Part shown: in pieces, positions 28,174-36,245 of the stretch | How the letters are laid out: each line of letters begins with the position of its first letter | Numbering within the stretch: the stretch's first letter is position 1 | Assembly: GCF_004136555.1 (NCBI RefSeq) | Contig: NZ_NOIT01000002.1 | Coordinates: forward strand, 178,617 to 242,616 | Length of the DNA: 64,000 bases | Direction: 5' to 3' | DNA from: Kocuria carniphila | Lineage (GTDB): Bacteria; Actinomycetota; Actinomycetes; Actinomycetales; Micrococcaceae | Translations under genes and position numbers: made by a program | The notes under the pieces: model-generated | What the model was told of the DNA's origin: nothing | Databases searched by the model: none | The model's input: only the letters and a program-made list of their open reading frames with translations

Positions 28174-29852
28174 CGCAGGTGCGCGATCAACGCGACCAGA
28201 AGGGCAACCGCAACGATTCCGTAGCGGTGCCCGCACTCGGCCCCCTGGGGATGCTCCGGTGGGCGTGGACCCAGCTGACCAAGATGTCCACGGCACTCGT
28301 GCTGCTGCTCTTGCTGGCCATTGCCGCGGTGCCCGGATCGATGTTCCCGCAGCGCATCCAGGACCCGGACGCGGTCAACAGTTACATCGAGGCCAACCCA
28401 ACCTCTGGCCCGTGGTTGGACCGGTTCCAGTTGTTCGACGTCTTTTCGTCCTACTGGTTCTCCGCGATCTACCTGCTGCTGTTCATTTCCCTGGTTGGCT
28501 GCGTGCTCCCGCGTGCGGCCCAGCACTACAAGGCGTGGCGCTCCAAGCCGCCGCGCACCCCCAAGCGGCTCACTCGCCTGCCCCAGTACCGCCGCGTACT
28601 GTTGGGCGGACGTGACGGCGCCGAAGCGCCGTCGCCGTCGGAAGCGATCCAGGAGGCGACCAAGGCGCTCAAGAAGCGCGGCTACCGCGTAGAGGCCCGC
28701 GATCTGGACGGCGAGACGCCGTCCGTGGGTGCCGAGCGCGGCATGTGGAAGGAAGTGGGCAACATCCTCTTCCACGTGGCGCTGCTGGGTGTGCTGATCT
28801 CCGTGGCCATTGGTTCGCTGTTCGGTTACAAGGGTCAGAAGATCATCATCGAGGACGAATCCTTTGTGAACACGCTGGTCGCCTACGACTCGTTCACCCC
28901 GGGTACCAACTTCAGCGCGGACTGGCTCAACCCGTTCTCCGTGCGCTTGGACAATTTCCAGGCCGATTTCCACCGCGACACCACGGACCCCGCGCAGTAC
29001 GGAGCCCCCACGGACTTCGAGGCGGACGTGACCGTGACCGAAGAACCCGGCGCGGAGGAGAAGAGCGAGAAGCTCAAGGTCAACGAGCCCCTCAACGTGG
29101 GCGGCACCAAGCTGTACCTTGTGGGCAACGGCTACGCACCGGTGATCCGAGTGACGGACGGCCAAGGAAATCTGGCCTACGAGGGCCCCGTGGTGACCAT
29201 CCCCACCGACTCCGTCTACACGTCCTCGCTCGTGCTCAAGGTGCCCGACGCCGCCCCGGACCAGCTCGGCTTCGTGGGCCTGTTGCTGCCCACCGCGGTC
29301 ATGGACGAGGGCTCGATGCCCCGCTCCGTGGACCCGGGACTGAGCAATCCGGTGCTGATCATGTCTTCGTACTTCGGTGACTTGGGCCTGGACAACGGTG
29401 AATCCCAGAACGTCTACGTGCTGGACGTGGATTCGCTGACCGAGATGAATTCGATGATGTCCGACAACGGCGCCATCACCTTGGACGGCGCCAACCGCTC
29501 GGCGGAATTGCCGGACGGCAAGGGCACCATTGAGTTCGTGGACGTCAAGCGGTATGTGGGATTGGACATCCACAACGACCCCGGACGCATCCCCGCGTTC
29601 ATCTCGTTCGTGGCCGCTTTCGTGGGACTGATCATGTCCCTGTTCATCGCCCGTCGCAGGGCGTGGGTGCGCGCGTATGTGGGCCAGGACCACAATGGCG
29701 TGCAGTGTACTGTTCTGGAATACGGACTGTTGGCTCGCGGTGAGGATCACCGCCTGGGCGCGGAAGCGGAAAAGCTGACAAGTTTGTGGACCTCGCTGTG
29801 GGAAGACCGCGGTGTGCGCGACTTCCCCCTCAACTCGTCAGATAAGGCGTGA
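28170..29852 (+). CDS. resB: cytochrome c biogenesis protein ResB
   Basis: Half of the System II heme export and ligation complex, 560 residues. Three transmembrane helices near the N-terminus (about 40-60, 90-112, 195-215) are followed by a large extracytoplasmic domain (about 220-480) and one C-terminal helix ('FISFVAAFVGLIMSLFIARRRAW', near 485-507) with a cytoplasmic tail. The start is the ATG of the ATGA overlap with ccdA. It lies 7 nt before the ccsB gene, its obligate partner. Confidence 0.95.
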   Translation: MTQVRDQRDQKGNRNDSVAVPALGPLGMLRWAWTQLTKMSTALVLLLLLAIAAVPGSMFPQRIQDPDAVNSYIEANPTSGPWLDRFQLFDVFSSYWFSAIYLLLFISLVGCVLPRAAQHYKAWRSKPPRTPKRLTRLPQYRRVLLGGRDGAEAPSPSEAIQEATKALKKRGYRVEARDLDGETPSVGAERGMWKEVGNILFHVALLGVLISVAIGSLFGYKGQKIIIEDESFVNTLVAYDSFTPGTNFSADWLNPFSVRLDNFQADFHRDTTDPAQYGAPTDFEADVTVTEEPGAEEKSEKLKVNEPLNVGGTKLYLVGNGYAPVIRVTDGQGNLAYEGPVVTIPTDSVYTSSLVLKVPDAAPDQLGFVGLLLPTAVMDEGSMPRSVDPGLSNPVLIMSSYFGDLGLDNGESQNVYVLDVDSLTEMNSMMSDNGAITLDGANRSAELPDGKGTIEFVDVKRYVGLDIHNDPGRIPAFISFVAAFVGLIMSLFIARRRAWVRAYVGQDHNGVQCTVLEYGLLARGEDHRLGAEAEKLTSLWTSLWEDRGVRDFPLNSSDKA

Positions 29853-29859
29853 GTGATTT

Positions 29860-31011
29860 ATGGGTAGCAATATCAACGAAACGTTAGGTGTCTGGAGCGA
29901 GTGGTTCATGCTCCTGGCGGCCTTCACCTACTTGGTCGCGTTCGTGGCCTTCGTGTGGGACATGGCCTCGCACTCCAAGGCCATCGGCAAGGCTCAGCGT
30001 GAGGCCGAGCGTCACGGCGCGGACAGTCGCGAGGACTCCCGGGAGCTCGTGGGCGCCGGTTCGCGCGGCGGTTCCGTGAGCGCCTCGGCGACTTCCTCAG
30101 GTTCCACCGCGGGTGACGACGGCGCTCGTGACAGTGCCGCTGGCCACGGCCCCTCTGGCCGCGGTCCCGTGGCCGGCGAATTCCGCACCACCGCGGACGC
30201 GCGCTCCAAGGGTGCCGACGAGTTCGAGGCCCTCAATTACAAGGACTCCATCAGCCGCCCTGCCGCCCGTGCCGCCGTGGTGGTCATGGCCATCGCGTTC
30301 CTGCTGCACACCTTTGCCGTGGTCGCTCGTGGCATTGCCGCGGATCGTGTGCCCTGGGCCAACATGTACGAGTTCTGCTCCACGGGTGCACTCGTGGTGG
30401 CCGGTGTCTACCTGATCACTTTGATTTTCAAGGATCTGCGTTTCGTGGGTCCCATGGTCACCGGCTTGGTGCTGCTCATGCTGTGCGCGGCCACCATTGC
30501 GTTCCCCACCCCGGTCTCGCCGCTGCCTCCGGCGCTGCAGTCCTACTGGCTGATCATCCACGTCTCCATCGCCGTGGCCGCCTCCGGCTTGTTCACCATC
30601 ACGTTCGCGATGGCCGTGCTGCAGTTGCTGCAGTCACGCCGGGAGAAGAACCTGGCCATGGGCGAGGAAACCAAGCTGGGCTTCCTGCGCGTTGTACCCA
30701 ACTCGACCACCCTGGAGAACTTCGCGTTCCGCCTGAACTCCGTGGGCTTCGTGTTCTGGACCTTCACCCTGGCCGCCGGTGCCATCTGGGCCGACCAGGC
30801 CTGGGGCCGCTTCTGGGGCTGGGACACCAAGGAGGTCTGGACCTTCGTGATCTGGACCGTCTACGCCGCTTACATGCACGCCCGCGTAACCCGCGGCTGG
30901 AACGGCAACCGTTCCGCGTGGCTGTCGATCGTCGGCTACCTCTGCGTGGTCTTCAACTTCACCGTGGTCAACGTGTACTTCCCGGGTTTGCACTCGTACT
31001 CGGGTCTGTAA
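29860..31011 (+). CDS. ccsB: cytochrome c biogenesis protein CcsB/CcsA (heme ligation subunit)
   Basis: Heme-handling partner of ResB, 383 residues. The tryptophan-rich WWD domain 'WGRFWGWDTKEVW' (near 313-325) binds exported heme, and His residues in 'LLHTFAVVARG' and 'WLIIHVSIAVAASG' are candidate axial ligands. After the first transmembrane helix there is a long low-complexity insert rich in Ser, Gly, Ala and Asp (about 50-125) before the second helix. This loop is common in Micrococcaceae and should be on the cytoplasmic side. It is the last gene of the operon and ends in a strong terminator (31079-31118). Confidence 0.95.
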   Translation: MGSNINETLGVWSEWFMLLAAFTYLVAFVAFVWDMASHSKAIGKAQREAERHGADSREDSRELVGAGSRGGSVSASATSSGSTAGDDGARDSAAGHGPSGRGPVAGEFRTTADARSKGADEFEALNYKDSISRPAARAAVVVMAIAFLLHTFAVVARGIAADRVPWANMYEFCSTGALVVAGVYLITLIFKDLRFVGPMVTGLVLLMLCAATIAFPTPVSPLPPALQSYWLIIHVSIAVAASGLFTITFAMAVLQLLQSRREKNLAMGEETKLGFLRVVPNSTTLENFAFRLNSVGFVFWTFTLAAGAIWADQAWGRFWGWDTKEVWTFVIWTVYAAYMHARVTRGWNGNRSAWLSIVGYLCVVFNFTVVNVYFPGLHSYSGL

Positions 31012-31078
31012 GCGCGTGATTTAGGGTTCCCTAGTACCGATTCCGTGGTGAAAATCGGGCATAGCTAACCACAAATCG

Positions 31079-31118
31079 AAGGAAGCCCCGTACCTCTCGA
31101 GAGGTACGGGGCTTCCTT
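31079..31118. terminator. bidirectional terminator after ccsB
   Basis: A perfect 40-nt inverted repeat (two 20-nt arms, centred on CTCGAG at 31099) between ccsB and the convergent PLDc_N gene. Its outer bases are AAGGAAGCCCC and GGGGCTTCCTT. The T-run is short, so efficiency rests on stem strength. It can serve both strands. Confidence 0.75.
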
Positions 31119-31161
31119 ATGAGTTCTGGGCCACCGCGGGTTTGCTTGCCTCTGCAGGGGG

Positions 31162-31755
31162 CTAGGCGCGGGGGCCGGGTGCGGCGTCCGGTTCCGGACC
31201 GTTGTCCGGATCTTGCGGATCGTCAGTGTCAGTGCCAGTGCCAGTGCCAGTGCCAGTGCCAGTGCCGGCTGCGGTGCTGCCGCCGTCCTTGGGGGAGTCG
31301 GTGCCGGGGTTTTTCTGGCCCGGGGCGTCAGGCTCGGGGGCGCCGTCGGCGTCTTTCAGGACTTCTTCGCTCAGACGGGGATCGTCCGGGTCCAGCGGCT
31401 GGGGTTTCTCTCCCGGGGGACGTCCCGTGCGTTTGAGCTCGTTCTCCCATTCCTGGAGCCTGCGCTCGTGCTCTTGTTGACGACGCCGCTCTTCCAAGTT
31501 CCGCAGGAACTGCGGGTCATCGTCGGGGCCGCGACCGCGCTGCGGTTGAGTGGTCGGGTCCGCTTTTTTGGGGCGGCCGAAGAATAACCACAGGACCGCG
31601 CCAATGATGGGCAGCAACAGGATCAACAGGATCCACGCACCCTTGGGGATGGACCTGACCTTGTACTTCTCTGTTTGGGCGCATTCGATGAGTGAATAAA
31701 TGATCACACCCACGGCGAGGGCGCCTGCTCCGATAATGAGTATCGCTCTGCCCAT
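31162..31755 (-). CDS. PLDc_N domain membrane protein with repeat-rich tail
   Basis: A 197-residue protein: two N-terminal transmembrane helices with the PLDc_N pattern (about 3-25 and 41-60, 'GAWILLILLLPIIGAVLWLFFGRP'), then a charged, Arg/Glu-rich coiled segment (about 80-115) and a disordered acidic Pro/Gly/Thr/Asp tail. The tail contains six consecutive Gly-Thr pairs encoded by a perfect hexanucleotide repeat (31224-31265). There is no catalytic phospholipase D domain, so it is not a cardiolipin synthase. ATG 31755 was chosen over the GTG two codons earlier because TAGGAT is 7 nt upstream. Role unknown. Confidence 0.75.
   Translation of the reverse strand: MGRAILIIGAGALAVGVIIYSLIECAQTEKYKVRSIPKGAWILLILLLPIIGAVLWLFFGRPKKADPTTQPQRGRGPDDDPQFLRNLEERRRQQEHERRLQEWENELKRTGRPPGEKPQPLDPDDPRLSEEVLKDADGAPEPDAPGQKNPGTDSPKDGGSTAAGTGTGTGTGTGTDTDDPQDPDNGPEPDAAPGPRA
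31224..31265. repeat. hexanucleotide tandem repeat, 7 copies of CAGTGY
   Basis: Seven consecutive hexamers: one CAGTGT and six CAGTGC. On the coding (minus) strand they read as Gly-Thr/Asp-Thr dipeptides in the C-terminal tail of the PLDc_N protein. Because the unit is 6 nt, copy-number change alters tail length but not frame. Confidence 0.9.
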
Positions 31756-31762
31756 GGCCACA

Positions 31763-31768
31763 ATCCTA
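31763..31768 (-). promoter_or_regulatory. -10 element of a leaderless promoter (PLDc_N gene)
   Basis: TAGGAT on the minus strand, 7 nt before ATG 31755. No ribosome-binding site is present. Confidence 0.45.
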
Positions 31769-31954
31769 GGGGAGCATGCTGATCACTTGCGCATCGGTGT
31801 CTGAGCGTTAAGTCATGGGCGTATCTGACGGTGACAAGTTGCGATGACGATCGGGTGCCGGAGCGAAGCATGGCCCCCACATGCGGTGTGGGACGGGGCA
31901 ACGGGCCGGATGAATCACGTGAACGGCATGGGGCGGGCATCCAGGGCATGTCAG

Positions 31955-31960
31955 TAGACT
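31955..31960 (+). promoter_or_regulatory. -10 element of a leaderless promoter (DUF4229 gene)
   Basis: TAGACT, 7 nt before GTG 31968. No purine-rich ribosome-binding site lies between them. Confidence 0.5.
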
Positions 31961-31967
31961 GGGCCGC

Positions 31968-32246
31968 GTGAATTTCCTCAAGTACTCCCTGCTGCGGTTG
32001 GGCATCCTGATCGTAGTGTTCGTGATCTCCATGTACGTGGGTGCGGGACTGATCCTGTCCGGCATCGCGGCCGTGGTGGCTGCGTTCGCGATCTGCTACA
32101 TCTTCTTCCCCAAGCTGCACTTGGCAGCCAGCCAGGACTTCCACCGCTGGATCGACCGCTCTCCCAAGCCCAAGAACCGGGTGGCCATGGAGGACCAGGA
32201 GGTCGAGGATTCCTACACGGATCAGCAGGCCCGCAAGGACATCTGA
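31968..32246 (+). CDS. DUF4229 domain membrane protein
   Basis: A 92-residue protein with two transmembrane helices (about 7-25 and 28-48) and a charged cytoplasmic tail ('RWIDRSPKPKNRVAMEDQEVEDSY'). It matches the actinobacterial DUF4229 family, commonly found next to menaquinone genes as here. Function unknown. Leaderless GTG start. It converges on menA. Confidence 0.8.
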   Translation: MNFLKYSLLRLGILIVVFVISMYVGAGLILSGIAAVVAAFAICYIFFPKLHLAASQDFHRWIDRSPKPKNRVAMEDQEVEDSYTDQQARKDI

Positions 32247-32327
32247 GTCTCTGAGTCCTAGGCGAGGTCGTAAGCCAGCCCTGAACATACTTGTCGGGCC
32301 GTGCTCGTTGGACCTAGCTCGCAGACC

Positions 32328-33209
32328 CTAGACGTACTGGTAGACCAACACGGCCAGTGCGTACAGCACCGTGAATCCGAGGTTGACCAGCCCACACTGT
32401 TTGAGCACCGGGATCAACGCCCGGCGTTCCTTGCTCTTGAGGACCGTGATACTCGCGGCCAATGCCAACGGGGTCATCGCGTAGACGAGCAGCACCCACG
32501 GGTTGTAGGGCACCAACAGCAGCGGCAGCAACATACCCACGGCCATCTCCGCGGCGAACGTCAAACGCGCCGTGGAATCACCCAGGCGCACTGCCAGGGT
32601 CTTCTTGCCTACCTCCCGGTCACCCGGGATATCGCGCACATTGTTGGCCATCAACAGGGCACACGCGAACAAGCCCGTGGAGATTGCCATGATCCAGGCA
32701 TCGAGGTTCAACCGACCGGCCTGCGTGAGCGTGGTGCCCAGCGTGGCCACGGGGCCGAAGAAGATGAACACGAAGATGTCACCCAGGCCCAGGTAGCCGT
32801 AGGGTTTCTTGCCGCCGGTGTAACCCCACGCGGCGAAGACGGCGGCGACACCCACGATCGCGAACCACCACTGCTGGGAGACCACGACGAGTGCCGCACC
32901 AGCCAGCGCCGCGAGCCCGAAGCACAAGAACGCCGCGCGCTTCACATGCGAGGGCTTCGCCGCTCCGGAGCCGGTGAGTCGCAGGGGACCCACTCGCTCG
33001 TCGTCGGTGCCGCGCACGCCGTCCGAATAGTCGTTGGCGTAGTTCACGCCGATCTGGAGGAACAGCGCCACGAGCAGCGCCAGCCCGGCGTGACCCAGGT
33101 GCACCGCGTGCATCTGCTGGGCAGCGGCGGTACCGGCGATCACGGGAGCAGCGGCCATGGGCAGGGTTCTGAGACGTGCGCCCTCTACCCACTGTGCTGG
33201 CGTGGCCAC
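32328..33209 (-). CDS. menA: 1,4-dihydroxy-2-naphthoate polyprenyltransferase
   Basis: Attaches the polyprenyl chain to DHNA in menaquinone synthesis. A membrane UbiA-fold protein with the two Asp-rich motifs: 'NYANDYSDG' (near 57-65) and 'NNVRDIPGDREVGKKTLAVRLG' (near 188-209). About eight to nine hydrophobic helices. GGAGG lies 7 nt before a GTG (33209); the ATG two codons earlier touches the ribosome-binding site directly, so GTG is preferred (293 residues). It is in the same orientation as menE and menB but separated by 74 nt. Confidence 0.94.
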   Translation of the reverse strand: MATPAQWVEGARLRTLPMAAAPVIAGTAAAQQMHAVHLGHAGLALLVALFLQIGVNYANDYSDGVRGTDDERVGPLRLTGSGAAKPSHVKRAAFLCFGLAALAGAALVVVSQQWWFAIVGVAAVFAAWGYTGGKKPYGYLGLGDIFVFIFFGPVATLGTTLTQAGRLNLDAWIMAISTGLFACALLMANNVRDIPGDREVGKKTLAVRLGDSTARLTFAAEMAVGMLLPLLLVPYNPWVLLVYAMTPLALAASITVLKSKERRALIPVLKQCGLVNLGFTVLYALAVLVYQYV

Positions 33210-33283
33210 GGACATACCTCCGAAAACTGGTGAATTGAACCGCGTTATTGTCTCATGCGTTGGAAAGTTTATTGAAAGCCCAG

Positions 33284-34486
33284 CTAGCGGAAGATCCGGG
33301 TTGCGGCCTGTCGATCCGGTTTGCCCGTGGCGAGCATGGGGATTTCACTGACTTCGCGCCAGTGCTTGGGAACTGCGGCGGAACCGTGCTGTACACGGAT
33401 CAGATCACGAAGTTCTGCACGTAGCTCGTCAGAGAGTGCACCCTCGCGGGGTACCACCAGCGCTGCGACGGCCTGGCCCCACTCGGCGTCCGGAACCGGC
33501 ACCACGAGCGCCTGCCGCACTCCCGGGTGCGAGGCCAGGGTGGCGGTCACGACTCCTGCGGAGACTTTGATGCCGCCCGTGTTGATCACGTCGTCCGTGC
33601 GACCCAGCACGCTCAACGATCCGTCCTCGTTGGTTCGCCCCAGGTCATCCGTGCGGTACCAGCGCCGTCCGTCGATCACGCGGAAGTGCTCGCCGGTCTG
33701 CCGGGGGTCCTCCAGATAGCCTCCGGCAACGACGTCGCCGCCCAGCCAGATGCGCCCTTCTTTCGGCCCGTGGCTAGGCGGGGAAGTGAAGTGCGAGAGG
33801 TCGAGAGCGGCGTCGTCGGGGACGGTGCGAATCTCGACGGCATCCAGGGGCCGGCCGTTGTAGACGCAACCGCCACACGTTTCGGACATGCCGTACGTGC
33901 TGACCAAGGCGAGGCCTGCGCTGTCGGTTAGCTGGGCGAGGGTGGGCGAGAGTGCGGAGCCTCCCACGAGAATCGCGTCGAATCGTGCGAGGGCGGCCAC
34001 GGCTTCCGGGTGGGGAGCGGCGTCGGCGGGATCTAGGATGCGTTGCAGCTGGGTGGGGACCACGGACACGTAGCGCGTCTCATGACTCATGCCCGCCGCG
34101 GCCCGCGCGAAACCGTCCGGTGTGAACGGCCCGGGACCCATGACAACGGGCGTGGTGCCCGCGAGTACGGACCGGGCGAGCACCTGAACGCCCGCGACGT
34201 AGTGCGAAGGGAGACACAGGAGCCACTGACCGGGGCCGAACGTGGCGCGTTCGGTGGCGCGGCCCGATGCCGTGAGCGCCTCGGTGGTCAAGACCGTTTT
34301 CTTGGGGCGGCCCGTGGAGCCGGAGGTGGAAACGACCACCGCCGGTCCGGGGCGGGACAGCGCCTGTTTCAGCGGTCCGAGGAGACCCAGCGGGTCGCCC
34401 GCCACCGGACCGTTGAATATGACCGTGTCCGGCGGCAGGTCCGCCGTACTGGGTACGGGCAGTGGTTCTCCGGGAAGCTCAGGCAT
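33284..34486 (-). CDS. menE: o-succinylbenzoate-CoA ligase (MenE-like)
   Basis: AMP-forming acyl-CoA ligase that activates o-succinylbenzoate, 400 residues. The P-loop 'VVVSTSGSTGRPKKT' is near residues 49-63, the A5 motif 'STYGMSETCGG' near 205-215, the A7/A8 region 'WYRTDDLGRTNEDGSLSVLGRTDDVINTGGIKV' near 289-321, and the catalytic Lys in 'ATGKPDRQ' near the end. It is shorter than generic ligases, as MenE often is. Its ATG overlaps the menB stop by one base, so it is translationally coupled. The specific call rests on menB/menA context. Confidence 0.9.
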   Translation of the reverse strand: MPELPGEPLPVPSTADLPPDTVIFNGPVAGDPLGLLGPLKQALSRPGPAVVVSTSGSTGRPKKTVLTTEALTASGRATERATFGPGQWLLCLPSHYVAGVQVLARSVLAGTTPVVMGPGPFTPDGFARAAAGMSHETRYVSVVPTQLQRILDPADAAPHPEAVAALARFDAILVGGSALSPTLAQLTDSAGLALVSTYGMSETCGGCVYNGRPLDAVEIRTVPDDAALDLSHFTSPPSHGPKEGRIWLGGDVVAGGYLEDPRQTGEHFRVIDGRRWYRTDDLGRTNEDGSLSVLGRTDDVINTGGIKVSAGVVTATLASHPGVRQALVVPVPDAEWGQAVAALVVPREGALSDELRAELRDLIRVQHGSAAVPKHWREVSEIPMLATGKPDRQAATRIFR

Positions 34487-35442
34487 CAGAAGTAGTAGGG
34501 GAACGCGGACCAGTCCGGGTCGCGCTTCTGCAGGAACGCGTCGCGGCCTTCGACGGCCTCGTCGGTCATGTAACCCATGCGCGTGGCTTCGCCGGCGAAG
34601 ACCTGCTGGCCCACCATGCCGTCGTCCGGGAGGTTGAACGCGTACTTGAGCATGCGCACGGCCTGCGGTGACTGAGCGGTGATCTTGCGAGCCCATTCCA
34701 GCGCGGAGGTTTCGAGGTCGGAGTGGGGGACCACCTTGTTGACGGCGCCCATGCGGAACATGTCCTCGGCGGAATATTCATCGGCCAGGAAGAAGATTTC
34801 GCGAGCGAACTTCTGGCCGACCTGGCGTGCGAGCAGAGCGGAACCATAACCGGCATCGAAAGAACCGACGGTGGCGTCCGTCTGCTTGAACTTGCCGTGC
34901 TCGGCCGAAGCAATGGTCATATCGCACACCACGTGCAGCGAGTGACCGCCGCCGGCAGCCCACCCGGACACTGCCGCGATGACCACCTTGGGCATGGTGC
35001 GGATCAGGCGCTGCACTTCCAGGATGTGCAGTCGGCCGGCGCGAGCGGGGTCGATGGAGTCCGCGGTCTCACCCTCTGCGTAGTGGTATCCGTCGCGGCC
35101 GCGGATGCGCTGATCGCCGCCGGAGCAGAACGCCCAGCCGCCGTCCTTGGCGGAGGGGCCGTTGCCCGTCAGGATGACCGCGCCTACGTCCGAAGACATG
35201 CGGGCGTGATCGAGGGTGCGGTAGAGCTCGTCCACGGTGCCCGGGCGGAAGGCATTGCGGACCTCGGGACGATCGAACGCGATACGCACCCACGGCAGAT
35301 CCTTGACCATTTCACCGTTGTCGTCTCGTTCGACGCCGCGGTGGTACGTGATGTCCTGCAGGTCCTCGAAGCCCTGCACCTGACGCCACTGCTGGGGGTC
35401 GAAGATCTCGGATACCTGCTCGGGAAGCTGCGCGTTGGTCAT
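34486..35442 (-). CDS. menB: 1,4-dihydroxy-2-naphthoyl-CoA synthase
   Basis: Crotonase-fold enzyme that closes the naphthoquinol ring, 318 residues. Visible family features are 'FDRPEVRNAFRPGTVDEL', oxyanion segment 'FCSGGDQRIRG', 'AVSGWAAGGGHSLHVVCDMTIAS', 'TDATVGSFDAGYGSALLARQVG' and the C-terminal 'KRDPDWSAFPYYF'. The start 'MTNAQLPEQ' agrees with family N-termini; a GTG 13 codons upstream is less likely. First gene of the menB-menE pair. Confidence 0.95.
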   Translation of the reverse strand: MTNAQLPEQVSEIFDPQQWRQVQGFEDLQDITYHRGVERDDNGEMVKDLPWVRIAFDRPEVRNAFRPGTVDELYRTLDHARMSSDVGAVILTGNGPSAKDGGWAFCSGGDQRIRGRDGYHYAEGETADSIDPARAGRLHILEVQRLIRTMPKVVIAAVSGWAAGGGHSLHVVCDMTIASAEHGKFKQTDATVGSFDAGYGSALLARQVGQKFAREIFFLADEYSAEDMFRMGAVNKVVPHSDLETSALEWARKITAQSPQAVRMLKYAFNLPDDGMVGQQVFAGEATRMGYMTDEAVEGRDAFLQKRDPDWSAFPYYF

Positions 35443-35452
35443 GGGTACCACT

Positions 35453-35974
35453 TTAGGCGGGAGTGCGAGCTGCCGTGGCACCCGGTGGGTCGTAGCGGAC
35501 TCCCCGAGGGTTGGACGCGGTCAGCGCATAGATAAGAACGATGACCAGGCCCGCGATCGGGATGATCAGGGTGAAGAGCAAAACGGCGCTGGAATCAGTG
35601 TCGTGGAACCTGCGAGCGAGCAACGTGATGCTTGGAATGAGGTTCACCAATTGCCATGCGAACGGGAACATTCCGACGAACATCATCGTTTGCGTGAGAA
35701 GTTCCGGGGTGTCATTGGTAACGAAATGCGGCCCACCGATTGACAGCAGACGGCCAGCCAAAGTCCAGGCACCAGCAACGAGTGCCTGAAACAGAACCAG
35801 CCACCAAAACTCAGCCCGAGTGGCTCGCCCCCTGGTCCGAAAATAGTTCCGATAAAACAGCCGAACGGCCGTGGTGAACTGCCGCCACGGGGAGAGATCC
35901 ATCCCACCCGACGGTAGATCATGGAACGACCGCGCATCTCGGTCCACGGAGGCATTTTTAACGGAGCTCGCCAT
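35453..35974 (-). CDS. DUF805 family membrane protein
   Basis: A 173-residue protein with the DUF805 start pattern 'FRTRGRATRAEFWWLVLFQ' (near 47-65) and about four hydrophobic helices, including 'VLLFTLIIPIAGLVIVLIYAL' near the end. Function unknown; some family members are linked to membrane-stress proteins. The start was chosen at 35974 because CAGGAG lies 5 nt upstream. The gene's first 17 nt overlap the end of the small membrane protein gene upstream. Confidence 0.8.
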   Translation of the reverse strand: MASSVKNASVDRDARSFHDLPSGGMDLSPWRQFTTAVRLFYRNYFRTRGRATRAEFWWLVLFQALVAGAWTLAGRLLSIGGPHFVTNDTPELLTQTMMFVGMFPFAWQLVNLIPSITLLARRFHDTDSSAVLLFTLIIPIAGLVIVLIYALTASNPRGVRYDPPGATAARTPA

Positions 35975-36179
35975 CAGAACTCCTGGACGTCGCGGCCTCC
36001 TGGGGGCCTCGTCGATTGGCCATGACAACCGCGCATGCGCCGGTAACCATGGTCGTGAGGCTTAAGAATCCAGTCGCTAGGTTTCCTGCCCCGGTCAGCA
36101 GCATCATCAGGATGATTCCGGCCCCAACAATGATCGCCGCAACGCCCAATACACGGCCGAGTCTTGCGGTGGAGTCCAT
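35958..36179 (-). CDS. small two-helix membrane protein, 73 aa, unknown
   Basis: Starts with a strong GGAGG ribosome-binding site 5 nt before the ATG. It encodes a basic N-terminus, two hydrophobic helices (about 9-31 and 36-52) and a short charged tail. It overlaps the DUF805 gene by 17 nt, so the two are probably one operon. I do not recognise a family. Confidence 0.65.
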   Translation of the reverse strand: MDSTARLGRVLGVAAIIVGAGIILMMLLTGAGNLATGFLSLTTMVTGACAVVMANRRGPQEAATSRSSDGELR

Positions 36180-36245
36180 CCGTTCCTCCTTTTCGGGGTT
36201 TCCACCGTAACAACCGTGTCCGAGGTCTCGGCAATACTTGGAACC

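Noticed and set aside
28134..29750. Long open frame antisense to resB (538 codons)
   Set aside because: Low-complexity Val/Gly/His/Arg composition is an artefact of high-GC antisense frames; resB is certain.
31224..31265. Tandem repeat as a possible CRISPR fragment
   Set aside because: The units are contiguous 6-mers without spacers and lie inside a coding sequence.
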